From DAOTUB01 sp034437455 (lineage in GTDB: Bacteria > Chloroflexota > Anaerolineae > B4-G1): DNA of 27,547 nt. Below, in pieces: positions 1-7,430 of this stretch; position 1 is the stretch's first letter; each line of letters begins with the position of its first letter. The stretch lies in contig DAOTUB010000146.1 of the NCBI GenBank assembly GCA_034437455.1, positions 1-27,547 of the forward strand. The letters run 5' to 3'. Below the pieces are notes generated by a model, which made no database searches, was not told where the DNA came from, and saw only the letters and a program-made list of their open reading frames with translations. A program made the translations under genes and the position numbers.

Positions 1-51
1 TGCCTCTGCTATCCGCAGAAAAGTCATTTTGAAGCCGTTTTTCCGTGATTT

Positions 52-73
52 CCGCAATAATTTGCGGCTTTTT
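52..73 (+). terminator. possible weak intrinsic terminator
   Basis: A 6-bp stem (CCGCAA pairing with TTGCGG, four-base loop) is followed by CTTTTT. AAGCCG at 32-37 could form an alternative pairing with CGGCTT. The gene it would terminate lies outside the window, so this is tentative. Confidence 0.3.
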
Positions 74-430
74 CAGTTCAGTTCACGCTTTTGGCGACAA
101 CTCTGTGATTGCAAATGTCCAAAGTCCAAGTAGATAAAAGCCCGTGGTATTTGTTTACCGCCTTGCTGGTGCAGCAGATAGGCAGCAGATAAACGGATGA
201 AGACATTCGCCCTCGCCACCATTGACACAGATCGACAATTCCCTCAATGCTTTTGGTACCGGACACTTTTCTCAGGACACGGGCGAACACGGAGGACACG
301 GATGTTTTTTTGCTTGCTCGTTGGCAGATGCTTGCCGCTCAGAATTTTAGGCGCGAGTCGGAAAAATCAGATCGCTCATGTCTAGCAGAGTGTAGACGGT
401 GAAGAGCACAGCACTTTACAAAACAAGCAA
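74..430. other. gene-free stretch at window start
   Basis: Short open frames on both strands here lack a ribosome binding site and resemble no protein family I know. The base composition is more AT-rich than the following genes. Nothing functional can be assigned apart from the hairpins listed next to it. Confidence 0.5.
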
Positions 431-488
431 CTTGGTGTACGAATAGGCCAAACTCTATCAGAAGGTGGCCTATGAGACGCACACCAAG
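431..488. repeat. intergenic hairpin (REP-like inverted repeat)
   Basis: CTTGGTGT at 431-438 and ATAGGCC-type bases near 443-449 pair with GGCCTAT at 467-473 and ACACCAAG at 481-488. This gives a two-part stem around a loop of about 17 bases. There is no T-run, so it is not a terminator; it looks like a palindromic repeat remnant. No other copy was seen in this window. Confidence 0.5.
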
Positions 489-500
489 TCTCAGTACAAG

Positions 501-559
501 GGTTTCGATACGGCCCTTTGAGCCTACTCAACCGGCGCTCGCTTCCTTAATGACATTGA
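501..559 (+). repeat. dispersed repeat family A, copy 1
   Basis: A sequence beginning GGTTTCGATACGGCCC and ending TTAATGACATTGA recurs on the opposite strand at 9210-9273, almost identical except for a small indel of about five bases. A shortened copy lies at 9321-9365. It does not encode a protein. It is probably a REP/MITE-type element that is present many times in the genome. Confidence 0.75.
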
Positions 560-576
560 AAGCACAGCAGGATATT

Positions 577-606
577 CAATTGGACTGATGATAATCAGTC
601 CAATTG
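577..606. promoter_or_regulatory. operator O1 upstream of the MocR promoter
   Basis: A perfect 13-bp inverted repeat (CAATTGGACTGAT and its complement) around a four-base centre. It ends only four bases before the -35 hexamer. The core half-sites TTGGACT (580-586) and AGTCCAA (597-603) are repeated downstream of the promoter in O2. The placement and dyad symmetry fit a binding site for the adjacent regulator. The regulator-operator assignment is inferred. Confidence 0.65.
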
Positions 607-610
607 GCCC

Positions 611-639
611 TTTACAAGCGATGGAAAAGCGAATATAAT
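611..639 (+). promoter_or_regulatory. sigma-70 type promoter of the MocR gene
   Basis: TTTACA at 611-616 and a perfect TATAAT at 634-639 are separated by 17 bases. The expected start point is near 646, about 26 bases before the ATG. The promoter is flanked on both sides by TTGGACT-type dyads, which suggests autoregulation. Confidence 0.75.
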
Positions 640-643
640 CTAC

Positions 644-657
644 TTGGAACAGTCCAA
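644..657. promoter_or_regulatory. operator O2 in the MocR leader
   Basis: Two abutting half-sites, TTGGAAC (644-650) and AGTCCAA (651-657), repeat the O1 half-site in inverted orientation. They lie over the transcription start and just before the ribosome binding site GGAGAAGG. A protein bound here would block initiation, so autorepression is plausible. Confidence 0.55.
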
Positions 658-671
658 TAGGGAGAAGGGCA

Positions 672-2180
672 ATGGAATTGCACCTGGATTCGGAGAGCAC
701 ACTACCAGCGTATGTACAGATCCGCAACCAACTGCGCGAGCAGATCATGCGCGGCAATCTGCCGGTCAGCGCCCGCTTGCCGCCGGAACGGGAGTTGGCC
801 CGCTCGTTGGGAGTCTCACGGACGACGGTGGTTAGCGCCTACGACGAGCTCAAGGCCGAGGGACTGATCAAGGGACACGTGGGACGGGGCACCACCGTCA
901 CCGGCGAGGCAACGTGGATGGCCGCGCAGCCCATCGCCTGGCCGGCCCACTTTAGCAACCTGGGACGTCGTCTCATCCGGCACGCCCAGCCCAGCGAGTT
1001 GCTCACGCTCAACCGGTTGAGCGCGCAGCCGGACGTCATCTCCCTGGCGCTCGGCCTGCCCGACCCGACCCTGCTGCCGCTGGAGCGGCTCCAGCAGGCG
1101 TGGGAAGCGGTCGTTGAGCGGGTGGGCGCAAACACCGTGGGCGCGTGCTCCGTGCAGGGAACATCGGCGGTGCGGGAGGTGATCGCGGCCCGCATGCGCG
1201 AGCGCGGGGCGGCGGTCGGGCCGGAGGGCGTGATCGTGGTCAACGGCTCACAGCACGGGCTGGACATCCTGCTCCGCCTGCTGGCCGAGCCGGGAGACAC
1301 GGTGCTCGTCGAGGCGCCCACCTACTTTGGCGCGTTGCAGTCTTTCCTGGCTCAAGGAGTGCGCCTCGTCGGCGTCCCGGTGGACGACGAGGGAATGGAC
1401 GTGCAGCGGGTGGAATTCCTGCTGGCCCGCTATCGGCCCCGGTTCATCTACACGGTCCCCACCTATCAGAACCCCACTGGCGCGACGATGAGCCTGGAGC
1501 GTCGAGAGCGACTTCTCGCCCTGGCGCAGCGGTACCAAGTACCCATCGTCGAGGACGATCCGTTTAGCGATCTGCACTTTGATGAGCCGCCCCCGCCGCC
1601 CATCAAGGCGCTCGACCGGCACGGACACGTCCTCTACCTGAGCACGTTTTCCAAGAACCTGTCGCCCGGCCTGCGAGTGGGCTGGCTGGCGGCCCCCGAT
1701 CCCCTCATCGAGCGGGTCGCTTTGCTCAACCGGGTGGCCGAGTTGCATCCGAGCACCATCGGCCAACACCTGGTGGTCGAGTTTGCGCGACGAGGGTGGC
1801 TGGAGGAGCAGATCGAGCTGGCCCGCTCCGTCTATCGGGAGCGGCGGCAGGTGATGGACGCGGCGCTGCGGCGTCAACGGCTCTCCGGTCTGCGCTGGAT
1901 GGTTCCGGCAGGCGGGATGTTCCTCTGGCTGCATCTACCCCGTCAGGTGGACGCGCAGGATTTGCTGGTCGAGACCGGCCAGCAAGGAGTCGTTTTCCTG
2001 CCCGGCTCGCTCATGTACCCCGCCGGCGGCCCCGGCAACGTCTGCCGGCTCAACTTTAGCATGCCGCAACAGAAGGACATCGAGCGGGGGATCGCAGTCA
2101 TCGGGGCTGGCTTGAGGCGATTGCTGCGCAGACCGGCGGAGACGGCGGACGAACCGGTGGTCGCCAACCCGATTGTGTGA
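672..2180 (+). CDS. MocR/PdxR-type transcriptional regulator (GntR HTH fused to aminotransferase fold)
   Basis: A two-domain regulator. Residues about 10-75 form a GntR winged helix (YVQIRNQLREQIMRG, then RELARSLGVSRTTV). Residues about 115-480 form a fold-type I aminotransferase domain with Y218, the NPTG motif (N267), D296 and the PLP-binding lysine K328 in STFSKNLSPG. MocR proteins sense PLP or amino compounds through this domain and usually do not catalyse transamination. The length (502 aa) is normal for the family. The ATG is preceded by GGAGAAGG. It lies just upstream of, and in line with, pdxS, which suggests the PdxR subgroup controlling PLP synthesis. However, the dyads at its own promoter are not repeated at the pdxS promoter, so the symbol is withheld. 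Other MocR members control GABA, taurine or transport genes. The family assignment is firm; the regulon is an inference. Confidence 0.9.
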   Translation: MELHLDSESTLPAYVQIRNQLREQIMRGNLPVSARLPPERELARSLGVSRTTVVSAYDELKAEGLIKGHVGRGTTVTGEATWMAAQPIAWPAHFSNLGRRLIRHAQPSELLTLNRLSAQPDVISLALGLPDPTLLPLERLQQAWEAVVERVGANTVGACSVQGTSAVREVIAARMRERGAAVGPEGVIVVNGSQHGLDILLRLLAEPGDTVLVEAPTYFGALQSFLAQGVRLVGVPVDDEGMDVQRVEFLLARYRPRFIYTVPTYQNPTGATMSLERRERLLALAQRYQVPIVEDDPFSDLHFDEPPPPPIKALDRHGHVLYLSTFSKNLSPGLRVGWLAAPDPLIERVALLNRVAELHPSTIGQHLVVEFARRGWLEEQIELARSVYRERRQVMDAALRRQRLSGLRWMVPAGGMFLWLHLPRQVDAQDLLVETGQQGVVFLPGSLMYPAGGPGNVCRLNFSMPQQKDIERGIAVIGAGLRRLLRRPAETADEPVVANPIV

Positions 2181-2192
2181 TGGATCCGGCCC

Positions 2193-2238
2193 GTAGTAAC
2201 CGCTTCAGCGGTTTTCCGACGGCTGAAGCCGTCACTAC
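2193..2238. repeat. REP-like palindrome after the MocR gene
   Basis: GTAGTAACCGCTTCAGCGGT (2193-2212) faces CGGCTGAAGCCGTCACTAC (2220-2238) with few mismatches and a loop of about seven bases. It lacks a T-run. It may still act as an RNA-stabilising or attenuating hairpin between the regulator and the pdxS promoter. From general experience, palindromes of this look occur in many copies in Chloroflexota and cyanobacterial genomes. Confidence 0.65.
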
Positions 2239-2263
2239 AATAATTATCAAGTGACAAGTCTTT

Positions 2264-2291
2264 TTGACGATTCTGAAAAACACGGTAGAAT
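2264..2291 (+). promoter_or_regulatory. promoter of the pdxS operon
   Basis: TTGACG at 2264-2269 and TAGAAT at 2286-2291 are 16 bases apart. The start point should be near 2298, and an AGGAGG ribosome binding site at 2301-2306 precedes the pdxS ATG. No TTGGACT dyad is visible here. Confidence 0.65.
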
Positions 2292-2315
2292 ATCAAAATT
2301 AGGAGGCGAAATCAA

Positions 2316-3203
2316 ATGGAAAAGCAAGTTGGTACAGACAAGGTCAAACGTGGTTTGGCGCAGATGCTCAAGGGCGGGGTGATCATGGACGTGGTCAACG
2401 CCGAGCACGCCCGCATCGCCGAGGACGCGGGGGCGTGCGCGGTGATGGCGCTGGAACGTGTCCCGGCGGATATCCGCGCCCAGGGCGGCGTGGCTCGCAT
2501 GTCCGATCCGAGCAAGATCATCGAGATTATGGAGGCCGTCTCCATCCCGGTGATGGCCAAGTGTCGCATCGGCCATTTCGTCGAGGCGCAGATCCTCGAG
2601 TCGCTGGGGGTGGACTATATCGACGAGAGCGAGGTGCTCACGCCCGCCGACGAGGAGCACCACGTCGACAAGTGGAAGTTCAACGTCCCCTTCGTCTGCG
2701 GCTGCCGCAACCTGGGGGAGGCGCTGCGGCGCATCGGTGAGGGGGCGGCGATGATCCGCACCAAAGGTGAGGCCGGCACCGGCGACGTCGTCGAGGCGGT
2801 GCGCCACGCCCGCTCGGTGCTGGGCGAGATCCGCCGACTGACGACGATGGCTCCCGAGGAATTGATGTCCTACGCCAAAGAGATCGGCGCTCCTTACAAC
2901 CTGGTGGTCGAGACGGCGCAGTTGGGCCGACTGCCGGTGGTCAACTTTGCCGCTGGCGGCGTTGCCACCCCGGCCGACGCGGCGCTGATGATGCAGCTCG
3001 GAGTGGACGGCGTCTTTGTAGGCAGCGGCATCTTTAAGAGCGGCAATCCCGCCAGGCGCGCCCACGCCATCGTCCAGGCGGTCACCCACTACAAAGACCC
3101 GGCCATCCTGGCCGAGGTGAGCCGCGACCTGGGCGAGGCGATGGTCGGCATCCACGTCAGCGACATTCCCGAGGCGCAGCGGTTGGCGGAGCGCGGGTGG
3201 TGA
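2316..3203 (+). CDS. pdxS: pyridoxal 5'-phosphate synthase, lyase subunit PdxS
   Basis: PdxS (Pdx1) condenses ribose 5-phosphate, glyceraldehyde 3-phosphate and ammonia to PLP inside a dodecamer fed with ammonia by PdxT. The sequence has the expected (beta/alpha)8 barrel length of 295 residues. It carries D25 in VIMDVVNAE, the Schiff-base lysine K82 in MAKCRIGH and the second lysine K150 in IRTKGEAGTGD, plus the phosphate-binding GGVATPADA and FVGSGIFKSG segments. AGGAGG lies ten bases before the ATG. It is the first gene of a likely operon that includes pdxT, but two other genes separate the pair. The identification is secure. Confidence 0.98.
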   Translation: MEKQVGTDKVKRGLAQMLKGGVIMDVVNAEHARIAEDAGACAVMALERVPADIRAQGGVARMSDPSKIIEIMEAVSIPVMAKCRIGHFVEAQILESLGVDYIDESEVLTPADEEHHVDKWKFNVPFVCGCRNLGEALRRIGEGAAMIRTKGEAGTGDVVEAVRHARSVLGEIRRLTTMAPEELMSYAKEIGAPYNLVVETAQLGRLPVVNFAAGGVATPADAALMMQLGVDGVFVGSGIFKSGNPARRAHAIVQAVTHYKDPAILAEVSRDLGEAMVGIHVSDIPEAQRLAERGW

Positions 3204-3670
3204 GCGACGAAATCACCATTCGTCAAGCCACCGCTGCCGATGTTTATGACCTAGTCCAGTTGCGCCGGATGATGTTCGAAGCGATGGGCTTTGACGATCC
3301 GGCGCAACTGGACGCTGCTGACGCGGCATCGAGCGCCTACTTTGCCGAGGCTATCCCCGCTGGAGAGTTCTACGGATGGCTGGCGGTCATGCCTGCAGAC
3401 ACGGCGGTAGGCAGTGGAGGTGTGGTGTTCGACCAGCACCCCCCTGGACCCACGAATCTGTCGGGCCGAGTCGGGTACATTATGAACGTGGTCACTGTGC
3501 CTCGTTATCGTCGTCGGGGTGTCGCTCGCCGTATCATGCAAGCCATGATAAAATGGCTGGCGGAACAGGGCGTACAGAATATGTCGCTGCACGCGACAGA
3601 GCCAGGGCGACCCATGTACCGAGAACTGGGGTTTGTAGACAGTAACGAAATGCGAGCAAAGCTCACGTAA
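3197..3670 (+). CDS. GNAT family N-acetyltransferase
   Basis: A single-domain GNAT protein of 157 residues. The N terminus EITIRQATAADVYDL is the usual first strand and helix. Motif A is visible as YIMNVVTVPRYRRRGVARRI (acetyl-CoA pyrophosphate loop around R105 to A110), followed by the HATEPGRPMYRELGF region typical of motif B. The start is a GTG overlapping the pdxS stop. A second in-frame GTG three bases on (3200) makes the classic GTGA overlap and is equally likely. Translational coupling to pdxS is therefore expected. The substrate cannot be read from sequence; position in the PLP operon hints at an amine or amino-acid-like substrate, which is only inference. Confidence 0.85.
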   Translation: MVSDEITIRQATAADVYDLVQLRRMMFEAMGFDDPAQLDAADAASSAYFAEAIPAGEFYGWLAVMPADTAVGSGGVVFDQHPPGPTNLSGRVGYIMNVVTVPRYRRRGVARRIMQAMIKWLAEQGVQNMSLHATEPGRPMYRELGFVDSNEMRAKLT

Positions 3671-3683
3671 AGGGAAACACTTT

Positions 3684-4553
3684 ATGACCGCAAGTTATGG
3701 CAGCCAAAGCATGATCGCCCCACTGCGGCGCGTTCTGGTCAAGCGGCCAGATGAGGCGTTCGCAGTGCAAGACCCGGCCAAGTGGCACTATACCGCTCGA
3801 CCCAACCTTGCGATCGCTCAGCAAGAACACGACGCGCTGGCGGCTCTTTTGCGCCAGGCCGGGGCTGAGGTCGTCTACCACGATGAACCTCAGTCCGACC
3901 GGGCCGACGCCATCTACGTCTTTGACCCGGCGCTGGTGACGGACCAGGGAGCCATCATTCTGAGTATGGGCAAAGCCCTGCGCCGGGGAGAAGAGGCGGC
4001 CATGGCGCGCCGCCTGGAGGCGTTGGGCGTGCCGGTTCGCTACACGCTGCACGGCGAGGCGAGAGCCGAGGGCGGCGATCTACTGTGGTTGGATCACGAC
4101 ACCCTGGCGATGGGGATCGGTTTTCGTACCAACGCCGAAGGGCTGCGCCAGTTAGCGGAGGCATTGACCGGGATGGAAGTTACCATCATCCCGGTGGAGT
4201 TGCCTTACTACGAGGGGCCCAAAGCCTGCCTGCACTTGCTGTCTTTGATCAGTATCGTGGATCGCAAACTGGCCGTGGTCTATCCGCCTTTGCTTTCGGT
4301 GCCTTTCTGGCAACAGCTTCAAGAGCGCAGTTTCCGGCTGATCGAGGTCCCTCCGGAAGAATTCGAGACGATGGGACCGAACGTGCTGGCCCTGGCCCCT
4401 GGAAAGTGTCTGATGCTGGAGGGCAATCCCATCACCCGGCGCCGATTGGAGGAGGTGGGTTGCGAAGTGTTGACTTATCTGGGGAAGGAAATCTCGCTCA
4501 AAGCCGAAGGAGGACCCACCTGTCTGACCAGGCCGATTCTACGCGAGTACTGA
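3684..4553 (+). CDS. arginine deiminase/DDAH-like amidinotransferase-fold hydrolase
   Basis: A 289-residue protein of the beta/alpha-propeller guanidino-group modifying superfamily. The catalytic set expected for dimethylarginine dimethylaminohydrolase-like hydrolases can be placed: E129-GG-D132 in RAEGGDLLW, H184 in KACLHLLSLIS, and the nucleophile C280 in EGGPTCLTRP near the C terminus. The histidine segment reads HLLSLISIVD rather than the HLDT seen in arginine deiminases, which fits the DDAH-like branch better. The ATG follows AAAGGGA. It sits between the GNAT gene and pdxT, 12 bases before pdxT, clearly in one operon. The physiological substrate (arginine, methylarginine, citrulline-forming or other guanidines) is unknown. 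Confidence 0.8.
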   Translation: MTASYGSQSMIAPLRRVLVKRPDEAFAVQDPAKWHYTARPNLAIAQQEHDALAALLRQAGAEVVYHDEPQSDRADAIYVFDPALVTDQGAIILSMGKALRRGEEAAMARRLEALGVPVRYTLHGEARAEGGDLLWLDHDTLAMGIGFRTNAEGLRQLAEALTGMEVTIIPVELPYYEGPKACLHLLSLISIVDRKLAVVYPPLLSVPFWQQLQERSFRLIEVPPEEFETMGPNVLALAPGKCLMLEGNPITRRRLEEVGCEVLTYLGKEISLKAEGGPTCLTRPILREY

Positions 4554-4565
4554 AGGGTTGTAAAG

Positions 4566-5144
4566 ATGAAAATTGGCGTTCTGGCCCTGCAAGGGGCTTT
4601 TATCGAGCACAAAAAGATCTTGGCAAACATCGGCGCGGGGCCGGTCGAGGTGCGGTTGCCCAGGCACCTGGAAGGACTGGACGGTCTGATCATCCCCGGC
4701 GGCGAGTCCACCACCATCGGGAAGGTGGCCGAGGAATGGGGTCTCTTGGAGCCGATCCGCGCCTTTGCGAAATCGGGCCACCCTCTCTGGGGCACGTGCG
4801 CGGGGATGATCCTGATGGCGAAGGAGGTAGTGGACGGCTTGCCCGGTCAGCCCTTCCTGGGTTTGATGGACATTGTGGTTCGCCGCAACGCTTTTGGCCG
4901 CCAGATGGATAGCTTCGAGGCCGATCTGAATGTGGCCCCGCTGGGAGAGATTCCCTTTCACGCCGTTTTTATTCGCGCTCCCCTGATTGAGCAGATCGGC
5001 AAGGGGGTGAAGTTACTGGCTCAGTTGGAGGACGGGAGAACCGTGGCAGCCCGACAGGGAAATCTGTTGGCGACCGCCTTCCATCCCGAACTGACAAGCG
5101 ATGACCGTTTCCACCGCTACTTTCTCACACTGAACCGAGCATAA
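4566..5144 (+). CDS. pdxT: pyridoxal 5'-phosphate synthase, glutaminase subunit PdxT
   Basis: PdxT (Pdx2) hydrolyses glutamine and channels ammonia to PdxS. The class I glutaminase triad is complete: C78 in LWGTCAGM, H173 and E175 in AFHPELT. The PGGEST oxyanion-type loop at residues 45-49 is the family signature. The 192-residue length matches bacterial PdxT. The ATG comes 12 bases after the preceding stop, and the next gene begins two bases after the pdxT stop, so it is embedded in the operon. Presence of pdxS and pdxT together indicates the deoxyxylulose 5-phosphate-independent PLP route. Confidence 0.97.
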   Translation: MKIGVLALQGAFIEHKKILANIGAGPVEVRLPRHLEGLDGLIIPGGESTTIGKVAEEWGLLEPIRAFAKSGHPLWGTCAGMILMAKEVVDGLPGQPFLGLMDIVVRRNAFGRQMDSFEADLNVAPLGEIPFHAVFIRAPLIEQIGKGVKLLAQLEDGRTVAARQGNLLATAFHPELTSDDRFHRYFLTLNRA

Positions 5145-5146
5145 AT

Positions 5147-6727
5147 ATGAGTGAAACCAAAGAACACCTGTATAATCACATCACCGACGATCTGGACGCT
5201 ATCTTGTCCGTCCTGCCGGAGGACATTCGAGCGGCCCTGCAACGAATCGGACGGCGAGATGAACTCCTGGAGGTGATCCTGGATCTGGGCCGCGTGCCCA
5301 CGGCTCGCTACACCGACGGGGAGATCGTGTTGCGGGATACGGAGGTCGCCCGCGAAGAGATCCAGTACGTGGTAGGGCGCGTGGGAGAGTTCGACGCCGA
5401 CAATCGGGCCGGCATCGCCCGCACTCTCCACCGCATCTCGGCCATCCGCAACCGGAAGGGAGACGTCGTCGGCCTGACCTGCCGGGTTGGACGCGCCGTC
5501 TATGGCACCATCGCCATCATCCAGGACATTATCGAGAGCGGCCAGGGGGTGCTCCTGCTCGGCCCTCCGGGCATCGGCAAGACGACGATGCTTCGGGAAG
5601 CGGCCCGGGTGCTGGCGGATCAGAAGCGCGTCATCGTCGTGGATACCTCCAACGAGATCGGCGGCGATGGGGACATTCCCCACCCGGCCGTCGGGCGCGC
5701 GCGCCGCATGCAGGTAGAGATGCCCTCCCTCCAGCACGAGGTCATGATCGAGGCGGTCGAGAATCACAATCCCGAGACGATCATCATCGACGAGATCGGG
5801 CGGGAGCTGGAGGCAGCGGCGGCGCGCACCATCGCTGAGCGAGGTGTGCAGTTGATCGCCACCGCCCACGGGAACACGCTGGACAATCTTCTGCTCAATC
5901 CGACCCTGTCTGACCTGGTGGGCGGCATTGAGAGCGTGACACTTTCGGACGAGGAGGCTCGCCGTCGAGGGACTCAGAAGACGATTCTGGAGCGGCGCGC
6001 GCCGCCCACCTTCGACGTGCTGATCGAGATTCAAGAGCGGCAGCGGCTCACGGTTCATCACAACGTGGCGGAATCGGTGGACGCCCTGCTGCGGGGACGA
6101 CAACCCGTGAGAGCCGAGGTCCGCTATCGAGATGAAAATGGAGAGATCCGCACCGAGAGGGCAAACTCCACTTCGCTGGAGGAGCGGGATAGCGGTCGCC
6201 GCTCTGATTTGCCTTCTCTAGCGCCCTCTCCGTCGTCGCACAATAGGCGCGACGGAGACGAGAAGCCAACCCATATCCTCCCCTATGGCGTTGCCCGCAA
6301 CCGCCTGAAGCGAGCCGCCAGGCAGATGCACGTGCCCATCAACCTGGTGAATAACGTGGGACAGGCTGGCGTGTTGATCACGACCAAGAGGTTCTACCGC
6401 AAACGCTCGCGCGTGATCGTGGACGCGGAGGAACAAGGGCTGCCTATCTACGTTCTGCGGGCGAACACTGTCGCTCAGATGGAGTCCTGCCTGAGCGACA
6501 TCTTTGACCTGGAAAACAAAGCGAGCGGCAGAATGTCATCGCGCCACGCATTGCAAGAGGCAGAGGAGGCCATTCGGCAGGTACTGGAAGGCGCAAAGGG
6601 GGTGGAACTCTCTCCCCAGAATTCTTACGTCCGCCGGCGCCAGCACGAACTGGCCCGCGCCGCCGACCTGGCGTCCAAGTCGCAGGGGAAAGAACCTCAC
6701 CGCCGGGTGCGCATCTACCGGGAGTAA
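5147..6727 (+). CDS. R3H domain-containing AAA ATPase (Ycf45/SpoIIIAA-like)
   Basis: A 526-residue ATPase. Walker A is LLLGPPGIGKTTM (G139 to T147) and Walker B is ETIIIDEIG (D215, E216). Between them lies the family-specific segment DTSNEIGGDGDIPHPAVGRA. A linker of low conservation follows (about 335-380). Next comes a second conserved module (LPYGVARNRLKRAARQM to about 465), and last an R3H nucleic-acid binding motif with R496 and H500 (YVRRRQHELARAA). This layout is that of the chloroplast Ycf45 and bacterial R3H-ATPase family related to SpoIIIAA. The role is uncertain; single-stranded nucleic acid binding is expected from R3H. It begins two bases after pdxT and belongs to the same unit as tmk downstream. 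Confidence 0.9.
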   Translation: MSETKEHLYNHITDDLDAILSVLPEDIRAALQRIGRRDELLEVILDLGRVPTARYTDGEIVLRDTEVAREEIQYVVGRVGEFDADNRAGIARTLHRISAIRNRKGDVVGLTCRVGRAVYGTIAIIQDIIESGQGVLLLGPPGIGKTTMLREAARVLADQKRVIVVDTSNEIGGDGDIPHPAVGRARRMQVEMPSLQHEVMIEAVENHNPETIIIDEIGRELEAAAARTIAERGVQLIATAHGNTLDNLLLNPTLSDLVGGIESVTLSDEEARRRGTQKTILERRAPPTFDVLIEIQERQRLTVHHNVAESVDALLRGRQPVRAEVRYRDENGEIRTERANSTSLEERDSGRRSDLPSLAPSPSSHNRRDGDEKPTHILPYGVARNRLKRAARQMHVPINLVNNVGQAGVLITTKRFYRKRSRVIVDAEEQGLPIYVLRANTVAQMESCLSDIFDLENKASGRMSSRHALQEAEEAIRQVLEGAKGVELSPQNSYVRRRQHELARAADLASKSQGKEPHRRVRIYRE

Positions 6728-6739
6728 GGAGGCAATAAA

Positions 6740-7075
6740 ATGGAAACAGTTGCTTTGGCCGAACGCTACCTCAATACACTGCAAGTGTTCGGTCAAGTAG
6801 ACGAGCAGGTCAATCGAGCTGTTGAGCAATACCTGATCGATCGTATCATCGAACGGATCCGATTAGCGCGCTCCAGGATTGCAGGGTATGAAGACGCCTA
6901 CGACGGTCAAGATTATGCTGTCTTCTCCCGGCGGGTACAGTTGGATGAAAAGTATCACGAGCAAGTGAGTCAGGCCAACCCGTTGTGGGAACAGGACACG
7001 CTGGAGTGGATGTATTGGGCCGAGGAGCTGGAAACGTGGACACAGCGGCTGAACGACATCTTGAGCAAATCCTGA
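6740..7075 (+). CDS. small helical protein, probable partner (antitoxin) of the downstream TumE-like protein
   Basis: 111 residues, preceded by a strong AAGGAGG at 6726-6732. The protein looks all-helical and is rich in charged and aromatic residues (LAERYLNTLQVFGQVDEQV at the start; WEQDTLEWMYWAEELETW near the end). I recognise no DNA-binding motif. Its 3' end overlaps the next gene by 40 bases in another frame, the tight arrangement of a toxin-antitoxin pair. I infer an antitoxin or accessory role from context and from a remembered pairing of similar proteins with DUF6516/TumE genes. Alternatives are an unrelated conserved hypothetical or a ribosome-associated small protein. Confidence 0.6.
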   Translation: METVALAERYLNTLQVFGQVDEQVNRAVEQYLIDRIIERIRLARSRIAGYEDAYDGQDYAVFSRRVQLDEKYHEQVSQANPLWEQDTLEWMYWAEELETWTQRLNDILSKS

Positions 7076-7428
7076 TCTCAGTCCGTGCTGCCTTTTTCGA
7101 CGTCACTATCATTCGGCACGATATATCAGAGGAACGAGCCATCCTCAAACTAAGATGCCGATGGAAGACAGACGATCTTCGAATCACTGAGATAGTTACA
7201 CAAGACGTTCGGTGGTACTCGTACTATCAATTGCGAGCAGGAAAAGTGCTTCGTGGTTATGACAATTACTCAGACCGGCCAGCATTGCGTCTGAAATATG
7301 GAGATGAGTTTACTCAGCATCTCTATGAGCCGATTCCACACCTGCACGAGTCCGATAAGATCACACTCGCCGATGAAATGACTCTTGCCGAATTTATAGC
7401 TACCGTCACAGCAGAGAAGATGGTGTGA
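7036..7428 (+). CDS. TumE-like (DUF6516) putative toxin
   Basis: The start is taken as a GTG preceded by GAGGAG at 7022-7027 with normal spacing, giving 130 residues. An in-frame ATG at 6985 would overlap the upstream gene much further. The C-terminal half has the pattern of DUF6516/TumE proteins: a WYSYYQLRAGKVLRGYDN strand pair, then DRPAL..., a histidine-containing EPIPHLHES stretch and a final helix (MTLAEFIATVTAE). The family is known as the toxin half of a type II-like pair. Here the module is embedded between an ATPase gene and tmk. The stop overlaps a tmk start codon as GTGA. Similarity is judged by eye and could be distant. Confidence 0.6.
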   Translation: MDTAAERHLEQILISVRAAFFDVTIIRHDISEERAILKLRCRWKTDDLRITEIVTQDVRWYSYYQLRAGKVLRGYDNYSDRPALRLKYGDEFTQHLYEPIPHLHESDKITLADEMTLAEFIATVTAEKMV

Positions 7429-7430
7429 AC

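Noticed and set aside
78..385. Short overlapping frames at the window start
   Set aside because: No ribosome site, no recognisable family and opposite-strand overlap.
2247..3155. A 302-codon open frame antisense to pdxS
   Set aside because: It mirrors the codon periodicity of a certain gene and has a composition (His, Asp, Arg, Val rich) typical of antisense shadows in GC-rich DNA.
5117..6103. A 328-codon open frame antisense to the R3H ATPase
   Set aside because: The sense frame has intact Walker and R3H motifs; the antisense product resembles nothing and lacks a ribosome site.
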